The notes: generated from the letters alone by a model not told the origin. A stretch of 64,000 nucleotides of DNA from CBDCNH01 sp965219015 (GCA_965219015.1 CBDCNH010000005.1:62001-126000); one strand, 5' to 3'; counted from the stretch's first letter, positions 34,201 to 42,926 are shown. Program-made: numbers and translations.

Positions 34201-34561
34201 CCGCCGCCCGGTGCCGCTCCAGCCGACGGGCACCGCGGGCGTGGCGGTGGGCGCGGTGCGCTACAAGGCCTGGCAGCCGCCGCTGGCGCTGCACCCGGTG
34301 CTGCCGGTCGATGCGCCCCTGACGTTCGACATCTACGATACCTGGTCGGGCCGCGCCATCGGCGGCGCGGTCTACCACGTGGCGCATCCCGGCGGGCGGA
34401 ACTACGACACCTTCCCGGTCAACGGCAACGAGGCCGAGGCGCGGCGTCTGGCGCGCTTCGAGCCCACGGGCCACACGCCCGCCGCCTATGATCTGGCTCC
34501 CGCCACGCCGCACCCGGAGTTCCCGTTCACGCTCGACCTGCGGCGCCGGGCAGCCCCGTGA
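31229..34561 (+). CDS. Transglutaminase-like / DUF2126 fusion protein
   Basis: Large cytoplasmic-looking protein of 1110 aa. The first about 290 residues are a bacterial transglutaminase N-terminal domain (LTRYRYDRPVTLGPQVVRLRP) and a transglutaminase-like core. Its triad is Cys180 (RGSCRDSAWL), His229 (DLHAWAEVYL) and Asp245 (GLDATSG). The rest is DUF2126, with VRLTMGGEPTFVAMGD at about 325, the GQGKWYPGESLPRW block, the HVVVGGATPGDSPFLRRPDLL block, and SLFIGPTSQAPRIDEAR. Family knowledge places this fusion with COG2308-type ATP-grasp proteins; its reaction is not established. It overlaps the ATP-grasp gene start by 4 nt (GTGA). Confidence 0.9.
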   Translation: MSILASIRHLTRYRYDRPVTLGPQVVRLRPAPHGRTRVVSHALDVGPAKHFTNHQQDIFGNWQTRLVFPEPVRELTLEVGLVADMTVWNPFDFFVEASAEAYPFDYPGDIADDLAIYRTPGPAGPRMTAFLAEVPRRADRTVDFVVALLGRVAREVAYVIRLEAGVQTPEETLAAGRGSCRDSAWLLVEALRHLGLAARFVSGYLIQLKPDLVALEGPAGTAQDFTDLHAWAEVYLPGAGWIGLDATSGLLAGESHIPLAATPHYRNAAPISGAASYAEVDFGFEMEVARIAEHPRITKPFSEAAWDRLNATGAAVDAALAAGDVRLTMGGEPTFVAMGDFEAPEWSGDATGPTKRGYADRLIRRLRDRFAPQGFLHHGQGKWYPGESLPRWTFSLYWRGDGQPIWSDPALVAEESATGATPETAAAFLAAMAGALDVGTDYILPAYEDPAEWTLAEANLPDNVSPENPELADPEARARIAKVFARGLGTPAAYVLPVQRWQARDGGRAWRSEHWTLRRGHVFLSPGDGAVGYRLPLAALPHVPPEDYPHVMPADPTEPRGPLPDAPGAARPGEALTAQHPAMQARFTAAEMPHEPARRDALGGAVRTALSVEPRDGRLCVFLPPVERLEDYLDLVAAAEDAARATGLPVQIEGYPPPHDPRLNVIRVAPDPGVVEVNVHPAGTWKDCVAITEAVYDAARHTRLAAEKFMLDGRHVGTGGGNHVVVGGATPGDSPFLRRPDLLASLIRHWQRHPSLSYLFSGLFIGPTSQAPRIDEARGDALYELEIALGQIPAPGQGRPPAPWLVDRLLRNLLVDVSGNTHRAEICIDKLYSPDGPAGRLGLVEFRGFEMPPDPRMSLAQQLLVRALLARLWAAPVTGPLTRWGTALHDRFMLPHFLWADFLDVLADLARHGFAVEPAWFEAQAEFRFPFCGEVAVEGARLELRLALEPWHVLGETGAIGGTVRYADSSVERLQVRLEAADPARYRVACNRRPVPLQPTGTAGVAVGAVRYKAWQPPLALHPVLPVDAPLTFDIYDTWSGRAIGGAVYHVAHPGGRNYDTFPVNGNEAEARRLARFEPTGHTPAAYDLAPATPHPEFPFTLDLRRRAAP

Positions 34562-36846
34562 CCGACGCGGCCCGCGCCGCGACAGGCGGGCGGGTCGCCG
34601 CCTATCGCCCGCTGCCGAACGTGCCCGACGAGATGGTCGGGCCGGACGGCATCCGCCCCGCCTGGGCCGACCTTGCCGCGACGTTCGACGCGGCCGGCGC
34701 GGCCGACCTCGACGGGCGGATCGCGCGGGGCACGCGCTACCTCCGCGATGCGGGCGTGTTCCTGCGGCCCTACGGCGATCCCGGAGCGCCCTTGCGCGAC
34801 TGGCCGCTGAGCGCTCTGCCGATCGTGCTCGGCGAAGCGGAGTGGCGCGGGCTCGAGCAGGGGCTCGGCCAGCGCGCCGATGTCCTCGAGGCGGTCGTGG
34901 CCGATCTCTACGGCCCGAACCGGCTCGTCGCCGATGGCCTCCTGCCCGCGGCGCTCGTCGCCGGGAGCCCGGAATGGCTGCGCCCGCTCGTCGGCACCGT
35001 CCCTGCGTCGGGACATTTCCTGCACTTCCTCGCCTTCGATCTCGGGCGCGGCCCGGACGGGCGCTGGTGGGTGCTCGGCGACCGCGCGCAGGCGCCTTCG
35101 GGCGCAGGGTTCGCGCTCGAGAACCGCATCGCCACCAGCCGGATCTTTCCCGAGAGCTTCGCGCACGGCCGCATCCACCGGCTCGCAGGCTTCTTCCGCG
35201 CGCTCCGCGACAGCCTCGTCGGCGCGGGTCCGGGCACCGGCGGGGTCGCGGGCATCCTCACGCCGGGGCCCGCGACCGACACCTACCACGAGCACGCCTG
35301 GCTCGCGCGGTATCTCGGGCTGACGCTTCTCGAAGGCGGCGATCTGGCCCTCGAGGGCGAGGCGCTGCATGTCCGCACCACCGACGGGCTGGCGCGGGTC
35401 ACGGCGCTCCTGCGCCGCGTCGACGGCATCTGGACCGATCCGCTCGAGCTCGACCCCGGCTCGCGGCTCGGCACGCCGGGGCTCCTGAGCGCGGTGCGGG
35501 CAGGCAGCGTGACGATCCTCAACGGGCTAGGTTCCGGCGTGATCGAGGCGCCGGCGCTCATGGCGTTCCTTCCCGGCATCGCCCGCGCCATGACGGGCAC
35601 GGGGCTGGCGCTCCCTGGAATCGCGACGTGGTGGATGGGCGACGCCCGCGCCCGTGCCTACGTCGCGGAGCGCGCTGGCCGCATCACGGTCGGGTCCGCC
35701 CATGCGCCGGGGCTCGCGTTCACCGAAGCCGCCGCGGCCCCGACAGATGCGCCGGACGCGGGCCTCGTGGCGCAGGAACGCGTGACGCTGTCGACGACGC
35801 CGGTGCTGCTCGACGACCGGCTCGAGCCGCGACCGATGACGCTGCGGCTGTTCCTGCTCCGCACGCCCGAAGGCTGGCGGGCGATGCCGGGCGGGTTCGC
35901 GCGGATCGGCGCCAGCAAGGATACGACCGCGATGGCGCTCGGGTCTGGCAGCGCCGTCGCCGATGTCTGGGTGGTGGCCGACCGGCCGGTCGAGGCGCAG
36001 ACGCTGCTCGCGCGTCCCCACACGTTCCGACGGCCCGAACCCGGACCGCTGCCGACGCGCGCGGCCGACAACCTCTACTGGCTCGGCCGCTACGTGGAGC
36101 GGACCGAGACGATCCTGCGCCTGCTGCGCGCGTCGTTCGGCCGCGCGGCGGAAGGCGAGACCGGTGCGGTGCCGGCGCTCCTCGCGGCGCATCTCGAAGG
36201 CTACGACACCGCGCCGCTTGCGTTGCGCGCCGCGATCCACAGCGCGGGCCAGATCCGCGACCGGTTCTCGCCGGATGGCTGGGCCGTGCTCTGCGACATC
36301 GCGGCCGGGGTCGCCGGCGTCGGCGGCGCGCCCGCGGAGGCGGCGCGGGCGGCGGGCGCGCAGCTTCGGGCGCTGGCGGGCTTTGCGGGGCTCGTCCACG
36401 AGAACATGGTGCGCGGCCCCGGCTGGCGCTTCCTGGCGCTCGGCCGCGCGATCGAGCGCGCGGGTGCCACGGCGGGGCTCCTCGCGCGCACGGCCGACGC
36501 GAGCGCCCCCGACGGCGCGCTCGACCTCGCGGTCGAGATCGGCGACAGCGTGATGACGCACCGCCGACGCCATGCGCTGACGACCGACCGCGACGGGGTG
36601 GTCGACCTTCTCGCGCTCGATGCCGAGAACCCGCGCGCCATCCGCTTCCAGCTCGCCGCCATCGCGCGCCATACCCATCGGCTGGCCGAGCACGCCGCGG
36701 CACCAGAGGTCACGCGCGCGGTCCTCGGGCTCGAGGCCGAGCTCGAGGTGGCCTCTCCGGCGGCGCTCGACACCGCGGCGCTGCATCGCCTGGGCCACGG
36801 CCTCGCGGCCCTCTCGGACCGGCTCTCCGAACGCTGGCTCCGCTGA
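34558..36846 (+). CDS. Circularly permuted ATP-grasp / alpha-E domain fusion protein
   Basis: Predicted amide-bond-forming ligase of 762 aa. Residues about 1-490 are a type 2 circularly permuted ATP-grasp domain: LPIVLGEAEWRGLEQGLGQR, DLYGPNRLVADGLLPA, TDTYHEHAWLARYLG, and the loop LRTPEGWRAMPGGFARIGASKD near 435. Residues from about 500 are an alpha-E helical domain (DNLYWLGRYVERTETILRLLR, shown by its ends). In many genomes these are two adjacent genes; here they are fused. The start GTG overlaps the upstream stop; the stop overlaps the downstream ATG by 1 nt. The product of the ligase is unknown. Confidence 0.9.
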   Translation: MTDAARAATGGRVAAYRPLPNVPDEMVGPDGIRPAWADLAATFDAAGAADLDGRIARGTRYLRDAGVFLRPYGDPGAPLRDWPLSALPIVLGEAEWRGLEQGLGQRADVLEAVVADLYGPNRLVADGLLPAALVAGSPEWLRPLVGTVPASGHFLHFLAFDLGRGPDGRWWVLGDRAQAPSGAGFALENRIATSRIFPESFAHGRIHRLAGFFRALRDSLVGAGPGTGGVAGILTPGPATDTYHEHAWLARYLGLTLLEGGDLALEGEALHVRTTDGLARVTALLRRVDGIWTDPLELDPGSRLGTPGLLSAVRAGSVTILNGLGSGVIEAPALMAFLPGIARAMTGTGLALPGIATWWMGDARARAYVAERAGRITVGSAHAPGLAFTEAAAAPTDAPDAGLVAQERVTLSTTPVLLDDRLEPRPMTLRLFLLRTPEGWRAMPGGFARIGASKDTTAMALGSGSAVADVWVVADRPVEAQTLLARPHTFRRPEPGPLPTRAADNLYWLGRYVERTETILRLLRASFGRAAEGETGAVPALLAAHLEGYDTAPLALRAAIHSAGQIRDRFSPDGWAVLCDIAAGVAGVGGAPAEAARAAGAQLRALAGFAGLVHENMVRGPGWRFLALGRAIERAGATAGLLARTADASAPDGALDLAVEIGDSVMTHRRRHALTTDRDGVVDLLALDAENPRAIRFQLAAIARHTHRLAEHAAAPEVTRAVLGLEAELEVASPAALDTAALHRLGHGLAALSDRLSERWLR

Positions 36847-37718
36847 TGCTCTACGACATCTCGCTCCGCCTCGTGCAGTCCTACGCCCAGCCGACCGCCG
36901 GACGGCACCACCTGCGGCTCCTGCCCGCCGAGATGCCCGGCCGCCAGCGTCTCGTCGCGGGGCATGTCGGGGTGACGCCGGAGCCCGGCGAGCGGACCGA
37001 GCGCACGGACTTCTTCGGCAATCGCGTCACCGGCATCGGGCTCGGCATGGCGCACGACACGCTGGAGCTCTATCTCCAGGCCCGCGTCGAGCGCATGGCA
37101 CCGGCGCCGTCCGGCCCCGCCGTCGCGCTGACCGACCTGCCTGCCGCGCTCGAGACCTGTCGCGATCTCGGGCGTTCGGCGCCGCACCATTTCCGTTGGC
37201 CGTCGCGCCGTGTGCCGCGCGACGCGGACATGACCGCCTATGCCCATGCGGCCGTCGATCCCGCTTCGGACGTGTGCGCCGCCGTCGCCGCCGTGGGCCG
37301 CGCGCTTCACCGCGACATGACCTTCGACGGCACGGCCACCGCCGTGGACACGCCCGCCCGCGCCGCCTTCGACGGCCGGCGCGGGGTGTGCCAGGACTTC
37401 GCGCATATCATGGTCGCGTGCCTGCGCGGGCTCGGCATCCCGGCCGCTTACGTCAGCGGCTTCCTGCGGACCACCCCGCCGCCCGGCCGGCCCCGGCTCG
37501 CGGGGGCAGATGCGATGCACGCCTGGGTCGCGGCGTGGGCGGGAGCGGACGCAGGCTGGATCGAGTACGACCCGACCAACGCGCTGGTGCCCGGAGAGGG
37601 CCACATCGAGGTCGCGCGTGGTCGCGACTTCGACGACGCGGCGCCGGTGCGCGGGGTTCTCCGCACCTCGGGACGCCAGCGGCTGCGGCAAAGCGTCGAC
37701 GTGGTGCCGGTCGGGTAG
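36846..37718 (+). CDS. Transglutaminase-like family protein
   Basis: Protein of 290 aa with a bacterial transglutaminase N-terminal domain (LYDISLRLVQSYAQP, HHLRLLPAEMPGRQRL) and a papain-fold core. The triad is Cys182 (RRGVCQDFAHIM), His225 (ADAMHAWVAAW) and Asp242 (EYDPTNALVPGEGHIEVARG), all intact. Such proteins act as cysteine peptidases or amidases. It overlaps the ATP-grasp fusion by 1 nt (TGATG) and ends 2 nt before the convergent RND gene. In this recurrent cluster it is a candidate hydrolase for the amide product made by the ligase. Confidence 0.92.
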   Translation: MLYDISLRLVQSYAQPTAGRHHLRLLPAEMPGRQRLVAGHVGVTPEPGERTERTDFFGNRVTGIGLGMAHDTLELYLQARVERMAPAPSGPAVALTDLPAALETCRDLGRSAPHHFRWPSRRVPRDADMTAYAHAAVDPASDVCAAVAAVGRALHRDMTFDGTATAVDTPARAAFDGRRGVCQDFAHIMVACLRGLGIPAAYVSGFLRTTPPPGRPRLAGADAMHAWVAAWAGADAGWIEYDPTNALVPGEGHIEVARGRDFDDAAPVRGVLRTSGRQRLRQSVDVVPVG

Positions 37719-37719
37719 G

Positions 37720-40700
37720 CTACTCCGCGACGTGCAGGGTGCCGGTCCGGCGGGGCATCCCCGCGGACTCCAGCACCTTCAGCCGGAAGCGGAGCGCCTC
37801 CAGCTCGCTTCGCTGCGCGTCGATCTCGCGCGCCATGACCTCCGCCTCGGGAACCGCGGGCTCCTCCTCCTTCTTGCCGATGAAGCGGCCGAAGACCCAG
37901 GCGAGCCCGCGCGACAGGTCGTCCATGATGAGGAAGAACGACGGCACCACGACGAGGCTCAGCACCGTCGAGACGATGATCCCGCCGATCACCGCGATGG
38001 CCATCGGCGCCCGGAACGCGCCGCCCTCCCCGACGCCGAGCGCCGAGGGCAGCATCCCCGCCGACATTGCGATCGAGGTCATCACGATGGGCCGCGCGCG
38101 CTTGTGGCCCGCCTCGATCATCGCCTCGAACCGCTTCAGGCCCTGCCGCTTCATCTCGATGGCGAACTCGACGAGCAGGATCGCGTTCTTCGTGACGATC
38201 CCCATCAGCATCAGGATGCCGATGAGCACGGGCATCGAGAGCGGGTTGCCGGTGATGATGAGCGCCGCCGCCACCCCGCCGATGGCGAGCGGCAGCGAGA
38301 AGAGGATCGTGAACGGCTGGATCACCGACTTGAAGAGCAGGATCAGGACCGTCAGCACGAGCATCAAGCCGAGCCCCATCGCGTTGAAGAAGCTGCCGGT
38401 CAGCTCCGCCTGGATCTCCGCGTCGCCCGATTCCGCGATGCGGACCGTGGGCGGCAGCTCCACCCCGTCGGCGATCTCCTTGAAGCGCGCCGAGGCGGTG
38501 CCGAGCGCCACGCCCTGCGGAAGGTTCGCGCCGATCGTGGCGATGCGCTCGCGGTCGAGCCGGTTGACGGTGTTCGGCCCCTCGCCGATGCGGATGTCGG
38601 CGACGGCGTTGAGCGGCACGCTGGCACCCGTCGCGGTGGTGACGCGAAGCGCGCCGATGCGGGCCGCGTCCTCGCGCAGGTCGTCGATGAGCTTGACCCG
38701 CACCGGGATCTGCCGGTTGTCGACCGACACCTTGGCGAGCGCCGCGTCGATGTCGCCGATGGTGGCGACCCGCACGGTCTCGGCGATCTGCATCGTGGTC
38801 ACGCCAAGGCGTGCCGCCTCTCGGGCCCGCGGCGTGATCTGAACCTCCGGTCGCGGCAGCGCGCCGCTGGAGCTGACGTTGGCCAGCAGCGGATCGCCCC
38901 TGAGCGCGCCCTCGAGCCGGGCCACGGCCGTGTTCAGGTCGGCCTCGTTGTTCGACAGGATGCTGAACGAGATGTCGCGCTCGCCCCGTTCGTTGAGCTT
39001 GAGGGCACGGATGTCGGGAATTGCCGTCACGTCCGCAAAGATCTCGTTCTCGATCGCTGCCTGCGGCCGGATCCTGCCATGCGCGGGCAGCGCCGGAATG
39101 AGCGGCCCGATCAGCGGCAGGTCGTGCGCGGCGACCGACGCCTTGCGAAGGAGGGAATGATCGAGCTTGTCGAGGATCACCGTCACCGTCGCGCGGCGCA
39201 CGTCGAGGTCGCCCGTCGGCGAGGCGCCTCCGAGCGCATAGACATCGGCCACGCCGTCGATCGGCTCGATGAGCGCCTCCAGCTTCTGCGTCGCCGCGTT
39301 GGTGTCCGCCAGCGTGGACCCCGGCGGCAGCTCGACGCTGATCGGGATGCGTGACACGTCGTCGGGCGGAATGAAGCTGCCCGGCACCTTGCTGAGGAAA
39401 AAGACCGACACGCCGAGCACCACGAACGCCGCGACGAGGGTGAGATAGCGCATCCGCATGGTGCTTCGCACGAGCGCCATGTAGCCGCGCATGATCCACC
39501 CGTCGCGCGCGTGTTCCTCCGGCGCGTCGCTCTCGCGCATCAGGTATGCCGCCATCATCGGCGTGATGAGGCGCGCGACGAGCAGCGAGAAGATCACCGC
39601 GATGGCGACCGTCATGCCGAACTGCCGGAAGTACTGGCCCGGAATCCCCGGCATGAACGACACGGGGACGAAGACCGCGACGATGGTGAGCGTCGTGGCG
39701 ATGACGGCGAGCCCGATCTCGTCGGCGGCGTCGATGGCCGCGCGGTAGGGCGTCTTGCCCATTCGCATGTGCCGCGCGATGTTCTCGATCTCGACGATGG
39801 CGTCGTCGACGAGGATGCCAGTCGCCAGCGTGATGGCGAGGAAGCTCACGAGGTTCAGCGAGAACCCGAGCTGGTCCATCACGAAGAACGTGGGGATCGC
39901 CGAGAGCGGCAGCGCGACCGCGGTGATGAGCGTCGCGCGCCAGTTCCGCAGGAACAGGAGCACCACGATCACCGCGAGGATCGCACCCTCGATCAGCGTG
40001 TGGATCGCCGCCTCATAGTTGCCGTAGGTGTTGAACACCGTGTCGTCGACCGGCGTGATCGCGACCTCCGGGTGGGCGGCGCGCAGCGTGTCGAGCGTGG
40101 AGGTGACGACTTCGGACACGCTGACCTCGGAGGCGCCCTTGGCGCGGAACACCGCAAAGGTCACGACCGGCTTGCCGTCGTAGCGTGCGAAGGACCGCAG
40201 CTCCTTGTAGGTGTCCACGACGCGGCCGAGGTCGCCGAGCTTGACGAAGCGGCCCGACGGCAGTGCGATGGTCGATTGCGCGAGCTGGTCCGCGGACGCT
40301 GCATCGCCGAGCGTGCGGATCGCCTGCTCCTGGCTGCCGATCTCGCTCCGGCCCGCGCCGAGGTCGGCGTTGGTCTGGCGGAGCTGCGCGTTGACGGTCG
40401 CCGCCGTGACCCCGAAGGACGCGAGCCGCGCCGGGTCCAGCTCGACCCGTATCTCGCGGTCGGCGCCGCCGTAGCGGTCGATGCGGCCGACGCCGGGCAG
40501 TCCCTGAAGCGCGCGCTTCACCGTGTCCTCGACGTACCACGACAGCTCCTCGATCGACTTGTCGGGCGAGGAGATGGCGAACGTCATGATCGCGCCGCCC
40601 TCGACGTCGATGCGCGTCACGATCGGCACCTCGGCGTCCCCCGGCAGATCGCCCCGGATCTGGTCGACCTGGTCCTTGACGTCCTGCACCGCCTTGTCGG

Positions 40701-41001
40701 TCGGCACTTCCATGCGGAACTCGACCGCGGTCACCGAGAGGCCGTCGGAGACCGTGGAGGTGATGTGCTTGACGCCGGTGATGCCCGCCACGGCGTCCTC
40801 GACCTTCTTCGTGACCTGCGTCTCGAGCTCCGCGGGCGCGGCGCCCGACTGCGCCACCGCGACCGACACGAGCGGCACGTCGATGTTCGGGAACTTCGTG
40901 ATCGGCAGCGTGGTGAACGACAGCCAGCCCACCACGACGAGCATGAAGAACGCGAGGATCGGCGCGATCGGGTTGCGGATCGCCCAGGCGGAGAAGTTCA
41001 T
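37720..41001 (-). CDS. Efflux RND transporter permease subunit
   Basis: Inner-membrane drug/proton antiporter of 1093 aa, HAE-1/MdtB-type. The first transmembrane helix is FSAWAIRNPIAPILAFFMLV, with a second set midway (YLTLVAAFVVLGVSVFFL). The proton-relay Asp pair is in GILVDDAIVEIENI near residue 400, and the periplasmic porter domains lie between TM1-2 and TM7-8. The C-terminal tail adds an acidic coiled coil (EIDAQRSELEALRFRLKVLE) not found in all homologues. It follows the adaptor gene by 9 nt in a tetR-adaptor-permease operon. No outer-membrane channel gene is present, so TolC must come from elsewhere. Confidence 0.95.
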   Translation of the reverse strand: MNFSAWAIRNPIAPILAFFMLVVVGWLSFTTLPITKFPNIDVPLVSVAVAQSGAAPAELETQVTKKVEDAVAGITGVKHITSTVSDGLSVTAVEFRMEVPTDKAVQDVKDQVDQIRGDLPGDAEVPIVTRIDVEGGAIMTFAISSPDKSIEELSWYVEDTVKRALQGLPGVGRIDRYGGADREIRVELDPARLASFGVTAATVNAQLRQTNADLGAGRSEIGSQEQAIRTLGDAASADQLAQSTIALPSGRFVKLGDLGRVVDTYKELRSFARYDGKPVVTFAVFRAKGASEVSVSEVVTSTLDTLRAAHPEVAITPVDDTVFNTYGNYEAAIHTLIEGAILAVIVVLLFLRNWRATLITAVALPLSAIPTFFVMDQLGFSLNLVSFLAITLATGILVDDAIVEIENIARHMRMGKTPYRAAIDAADEIGLAVIATTLTIVAVFVPVSFMPGIPGQYFRQFGMTVAIAVIFSLLVARLITPMMAAYLMRESDAPEEHARDGWIMRGYMALVRSTMRMRYLTLVAAFVVLGVSVFFLSKVPGSFIPPDDVSRIPISVELPPGSTLADTNAATQKLEALIEPIDGVADVYALGGASPTGDLDVRRATVTVILDKLDHSLLRKASVAAHDLPLIGPLIPALPAHGRIRPQAAIENEIFADVTAIPDIRALKLNERGERDISFSILSNNEADLNTAVARLEGALRGDPLLANVSSSGALPRPEVQITPRAREAARLGVTTMQIAETVRVATIGDIDAALAKVSVDNRQIPVRVKLIDDLREDAARIGALRVTTATGASVPLNAVADIRIGEGPNTVNRLDRERIATIGANLPQGVALGTASARFKEIADGVELPPTVRIAESGDAEIQAELTGSFFNAMGLGLMLVLTVLILLFKSVIQPFTILFSLPLAIGGVAAALIITGNPLSMPVLIGILMLMGIVTKNAILLVEFAIEMKRQGLKRFEAMIEAGHKRARPIVMTSIAMSAGMLPSALGVGEGGAFRAPMAIAVIGGIIVSTVLSLVVVPSFFLIMDDLSRGLAWVFGRFIGKKEEEPAVPEAEVMAREIDAQRSELEALRFRLKVLESAGMPRRTGTLHVAE

Positions 41002-41010
41002 GGCCCGTCC

Positions 41011-42165
41011 TCAGTTCGACGCGGTCGCGGCAGCTGCCGGGACCGGGTTGATGCGATCGCCGTCGCGCACGAACGCGCCGGCCTTGGTCACGATCGTCTC
41101 GCCCGCGGCGAGTCCGGCGGTGATCTCCACGTTACCACCTTCCCGGATGCCTGTGGAGATGGGCACCTCGGCGACCAGGCCGTCGCTGACACGAAGCGCG
41201 GTGGTGCCCTTCTCGGACGTGTTCACGGCCGAGACCGGCGCGAGGAGCGCCTCCTTCGAGACGACGACGATCGCCGCTTCGGCGAACATGCCCGCCCGGA
41301 CGCGCTCCGGCTCGGCAATCTCGATCCTGACCCGGCCCAGCCGCGAGACGGGATCGACGGTCGGCTCGACGAGCCGGACCGTGCCGTCAAGCGGTTCGCG
41401 GAGCCCGACCACGGTCATCCGCGCGGTCTGCCCGGCGCGGAGCCGCAGGATGTCCTGTTCGGCCACGTCGGCGCGCAGCTCGAGGAGGCCGTCGCGCGCG
41501 ATCTCGAACATCGCCGGGCCCGTGCCCGAGGCGATCCCGCCCAGCATCGCGTTTTTCTCGACCACCTCGCCCGAGACCGGCGCTGCCACCCCGGTGCGGC
41601 GGAGCTTGAGGTCGATGTCGTCGGTCTGCGCCGCGACGAGGCTGCGCTGCGCCCGCGCCGCCGCGAGCCCCTGCTCGGCCACCGTGACGCGCGCGCCTGC
41701 GCTCGTCGCCGCCGCGACCGCCTGGTCGTTGAGCGCCTTCGTCGTCGTCCCCTGCGCGAGGAGCCGCTCCGAACGGTCGCGCGCGCTGCGCGCCTCCACG
41801 GCGTTGGCGTCGGCTTCGATCCGCTGCGCCTCGGCCTGCGCGATCGCCGCTTCGGCGCTCGCCATCGAGGCCTCGAGCTGGCTTTTCTGCAGCGTCAGCG
41901 CATCGGTCGACAGCACCGCAAGGATGTCGCCCGCCTGCACCCTGTCGCCGACGTCGACCGCGATCCGGTCGATCGCCTGGCCCTCGATCTGCGGCTGCAC
42001 CTGCACGCGCTCGACGGCGGCGATGAGCCCCGAGGCGATCACCGTGTCGGTGATCTCCCCGCTCCGGATCTCGGAGACGGTGATGGCGGGAAGGTTTTGC
42101 GGCGGCACGTCGTCGGCTGAGGCCATGCCGGCCGCGACAAGAAGGAGAACGGTCGCACGAAGCAT
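41011..42165 (-). CDS. Efflux RND transporter periplasmic adaptor subunit
   Basis: Membrane-fusion protein of 384 aa linking the RND pump to an outer-membrane channel. A signal peptide (residues 1-18) is followed by a lipoyl/biotinyl hairpin (VQPQIEGQAIDRIAVDVGDRV at the N-terminus and VAAPVSGEVVEKNAMLGGI after the hairpin), an alpha-helical hairpin of coiled heptads at about 75-145, a beta-barrel domain and a membrane-proximal domain. The helical hairpin is Ala/Glu/Arg-rich. It starts 3 nt after the TetR gene and precedes the permease by 9 nt. Substrates cannot be predicted. Confidence 0.94.
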   Translation of the reverse strand: MLRATVLLLVAAGMASADDVPPQNLPAITVSEIRSGEITDTVIASGLIAAVERVQVQPQIEGQAIDRIAVDVGDRVQAGDILAVLSTDALTLQKSQLEASMASAEAAIAQAEAQRIEADANAVEARSARDRSERLLAQGTTTKALNDQAVAAATSAGARVTVAEQGLAAARAQRSLVAAQTDDIDLKLRRTGVAAPVSGEVVEKNAMLGGIASGTGPAMFEIARDGLLELRADVAEQDILRLRAGQTARMTVVGLREPLDGTVRLVEPTVDPVSRLGRVRIEIAEPERVRAGMFAEAAIVVVSKEALLAPVSAVNTSEKGTTALRVSDGLVAEVPISTGIREGGNVEITAGLAAGETIVTKAGAFVRDGDRINPVPAAAATASN

Positions 42166-42168
42166 GGC

Positions 42169-42792
42169 TCAGGCCTTTTTCAGCAGCGGACCGGCGTCGG
42201 CCTCGCCTGCGATCTCGGTCAGCAAGCGCTCGATCACGGCGATGACGATCCGCCCGAGCGCCCGGTCGGGCTCCGCAGAGGCAGAGCCCGGAAGCGACAA
42301 CCCTTTGAAGAGCATCATGATGAAGCGGGCATGTGCGCCGTACCTCTCGGCCGCGGCGGCGGGCGCGATCTGCGCGAGCCGGGCGAAGACGGCAACGAGG
42401 TTGCCCTGGATTTCTGTCGCCATGCGGTCCATCAGCGCCGCGATCTCGGGCCGGCGCCCCGCGGCGGCCTCGATCTCGGCCCACATGGCGCAGGATGTGT
42501 CGTCGCTCTCGATACGGTAGCGCGCCAGGTCGCACAGCGTGGTCAACGGGTGCTCCGAGGCGAGGACGCGTGCGAACTCCTCTCGCGCCGCGTCGATCTC
42601 GCGCTCGATGATGGCCTCGACGAGGGCGTTCTTCGACGGGAAGTACCGGTAGAAGTTGCCGGCACTCATCCCCGCCGCGCGGGCCAACTCCTGCATCGAC
42701 GCGCCCTCGAAACCGCGCACCGCGAAGGTCTGCTTGACGCGCTCGAGGATTTCCGAACCCTTCGGCTCGATCGGCATCACCAGCATCGGCAT
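42169..42792 (-). CDS. TetR/AcrR-family regulator of the RND efflux operon
   Basis: Dimeric repressor of 207 aa. The N-terminal TetR helix-turn-helix is ILERVKQTFAVRGFEGASMQE then AAGMSAGNFYRYFPSKNALV, the hallmark recognition helix ending F-Y-x-Y-F. The rest is the helical ligand-binding domain. In-frame ATGs at 42786 and 42774 are alternative starts. A perfect 16-bp palindrome lies 27 nt upstream, so autoregulation and control of adaptor and permease are likely. It is the first gene of the operon. Confidence 0.94.
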   Translation of the reverse strand: MPMLVMPIEPKGSEILERVKQTFAVRGFEGASMQELARAAGMSAGNFYRYFPSKNALVEAIIEREIDAAREEFARVLASEHPLTTLCDLARYRIESDDTSCAMWAEIEAAAGRRPEIAALMDRMATEIQGNLVAVFARLAQIAPAAAAERYGAHARFIMMLFKGLSLPGSASAEPDRALGRIVIAVIERLLTEIAGEADAGPLLKKA

Positions 42793-42818
42793 CTCCCGCC
42801 CCAGTGGCGAGAAGATGA

Positions 42819-42834
42819 GAATGAACGTTCATTC
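42819..42834. promoter_or_regulatory. Perfect 16-bp palindrome, probable TetR operator
   Basis: GAATGAACGTTCATTC is perfectly palindromic and has the two-half-site form typical of AcrR/TetR operators. It sits 27 nt upstream of the tetR start, where a promoter should be. The DNA around it is AT-rich relative to the rest of the window. Confidence 0.8.
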
Positions 42835-42926
42835 AGCAAGCCCGATCACGCCATCGTGATGGCCGGCCCGGGGAGGTTGTCGCTGCCGAGCGCGCCGCGT
42901 AGGTCGCAGGAGACGGGAGGCAGCGC

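Noticed and set aside
30167..34513. A 1448-codon frame on the minus strand
   Set aside because: It is fully antisense to the metallopeptidase and transglutaminase/DUF2126 genes and has low-complexity composition. Motifs and triads are on the other strand.
36846..37718. Proteasome-type protease gene often found with this cluster
   Set aside because: The gene here is a transglutaminase-like protein with Cys/His/Asp. No Ntn-hydrolase N-terminal Thr protein is found in or next to the cluster.
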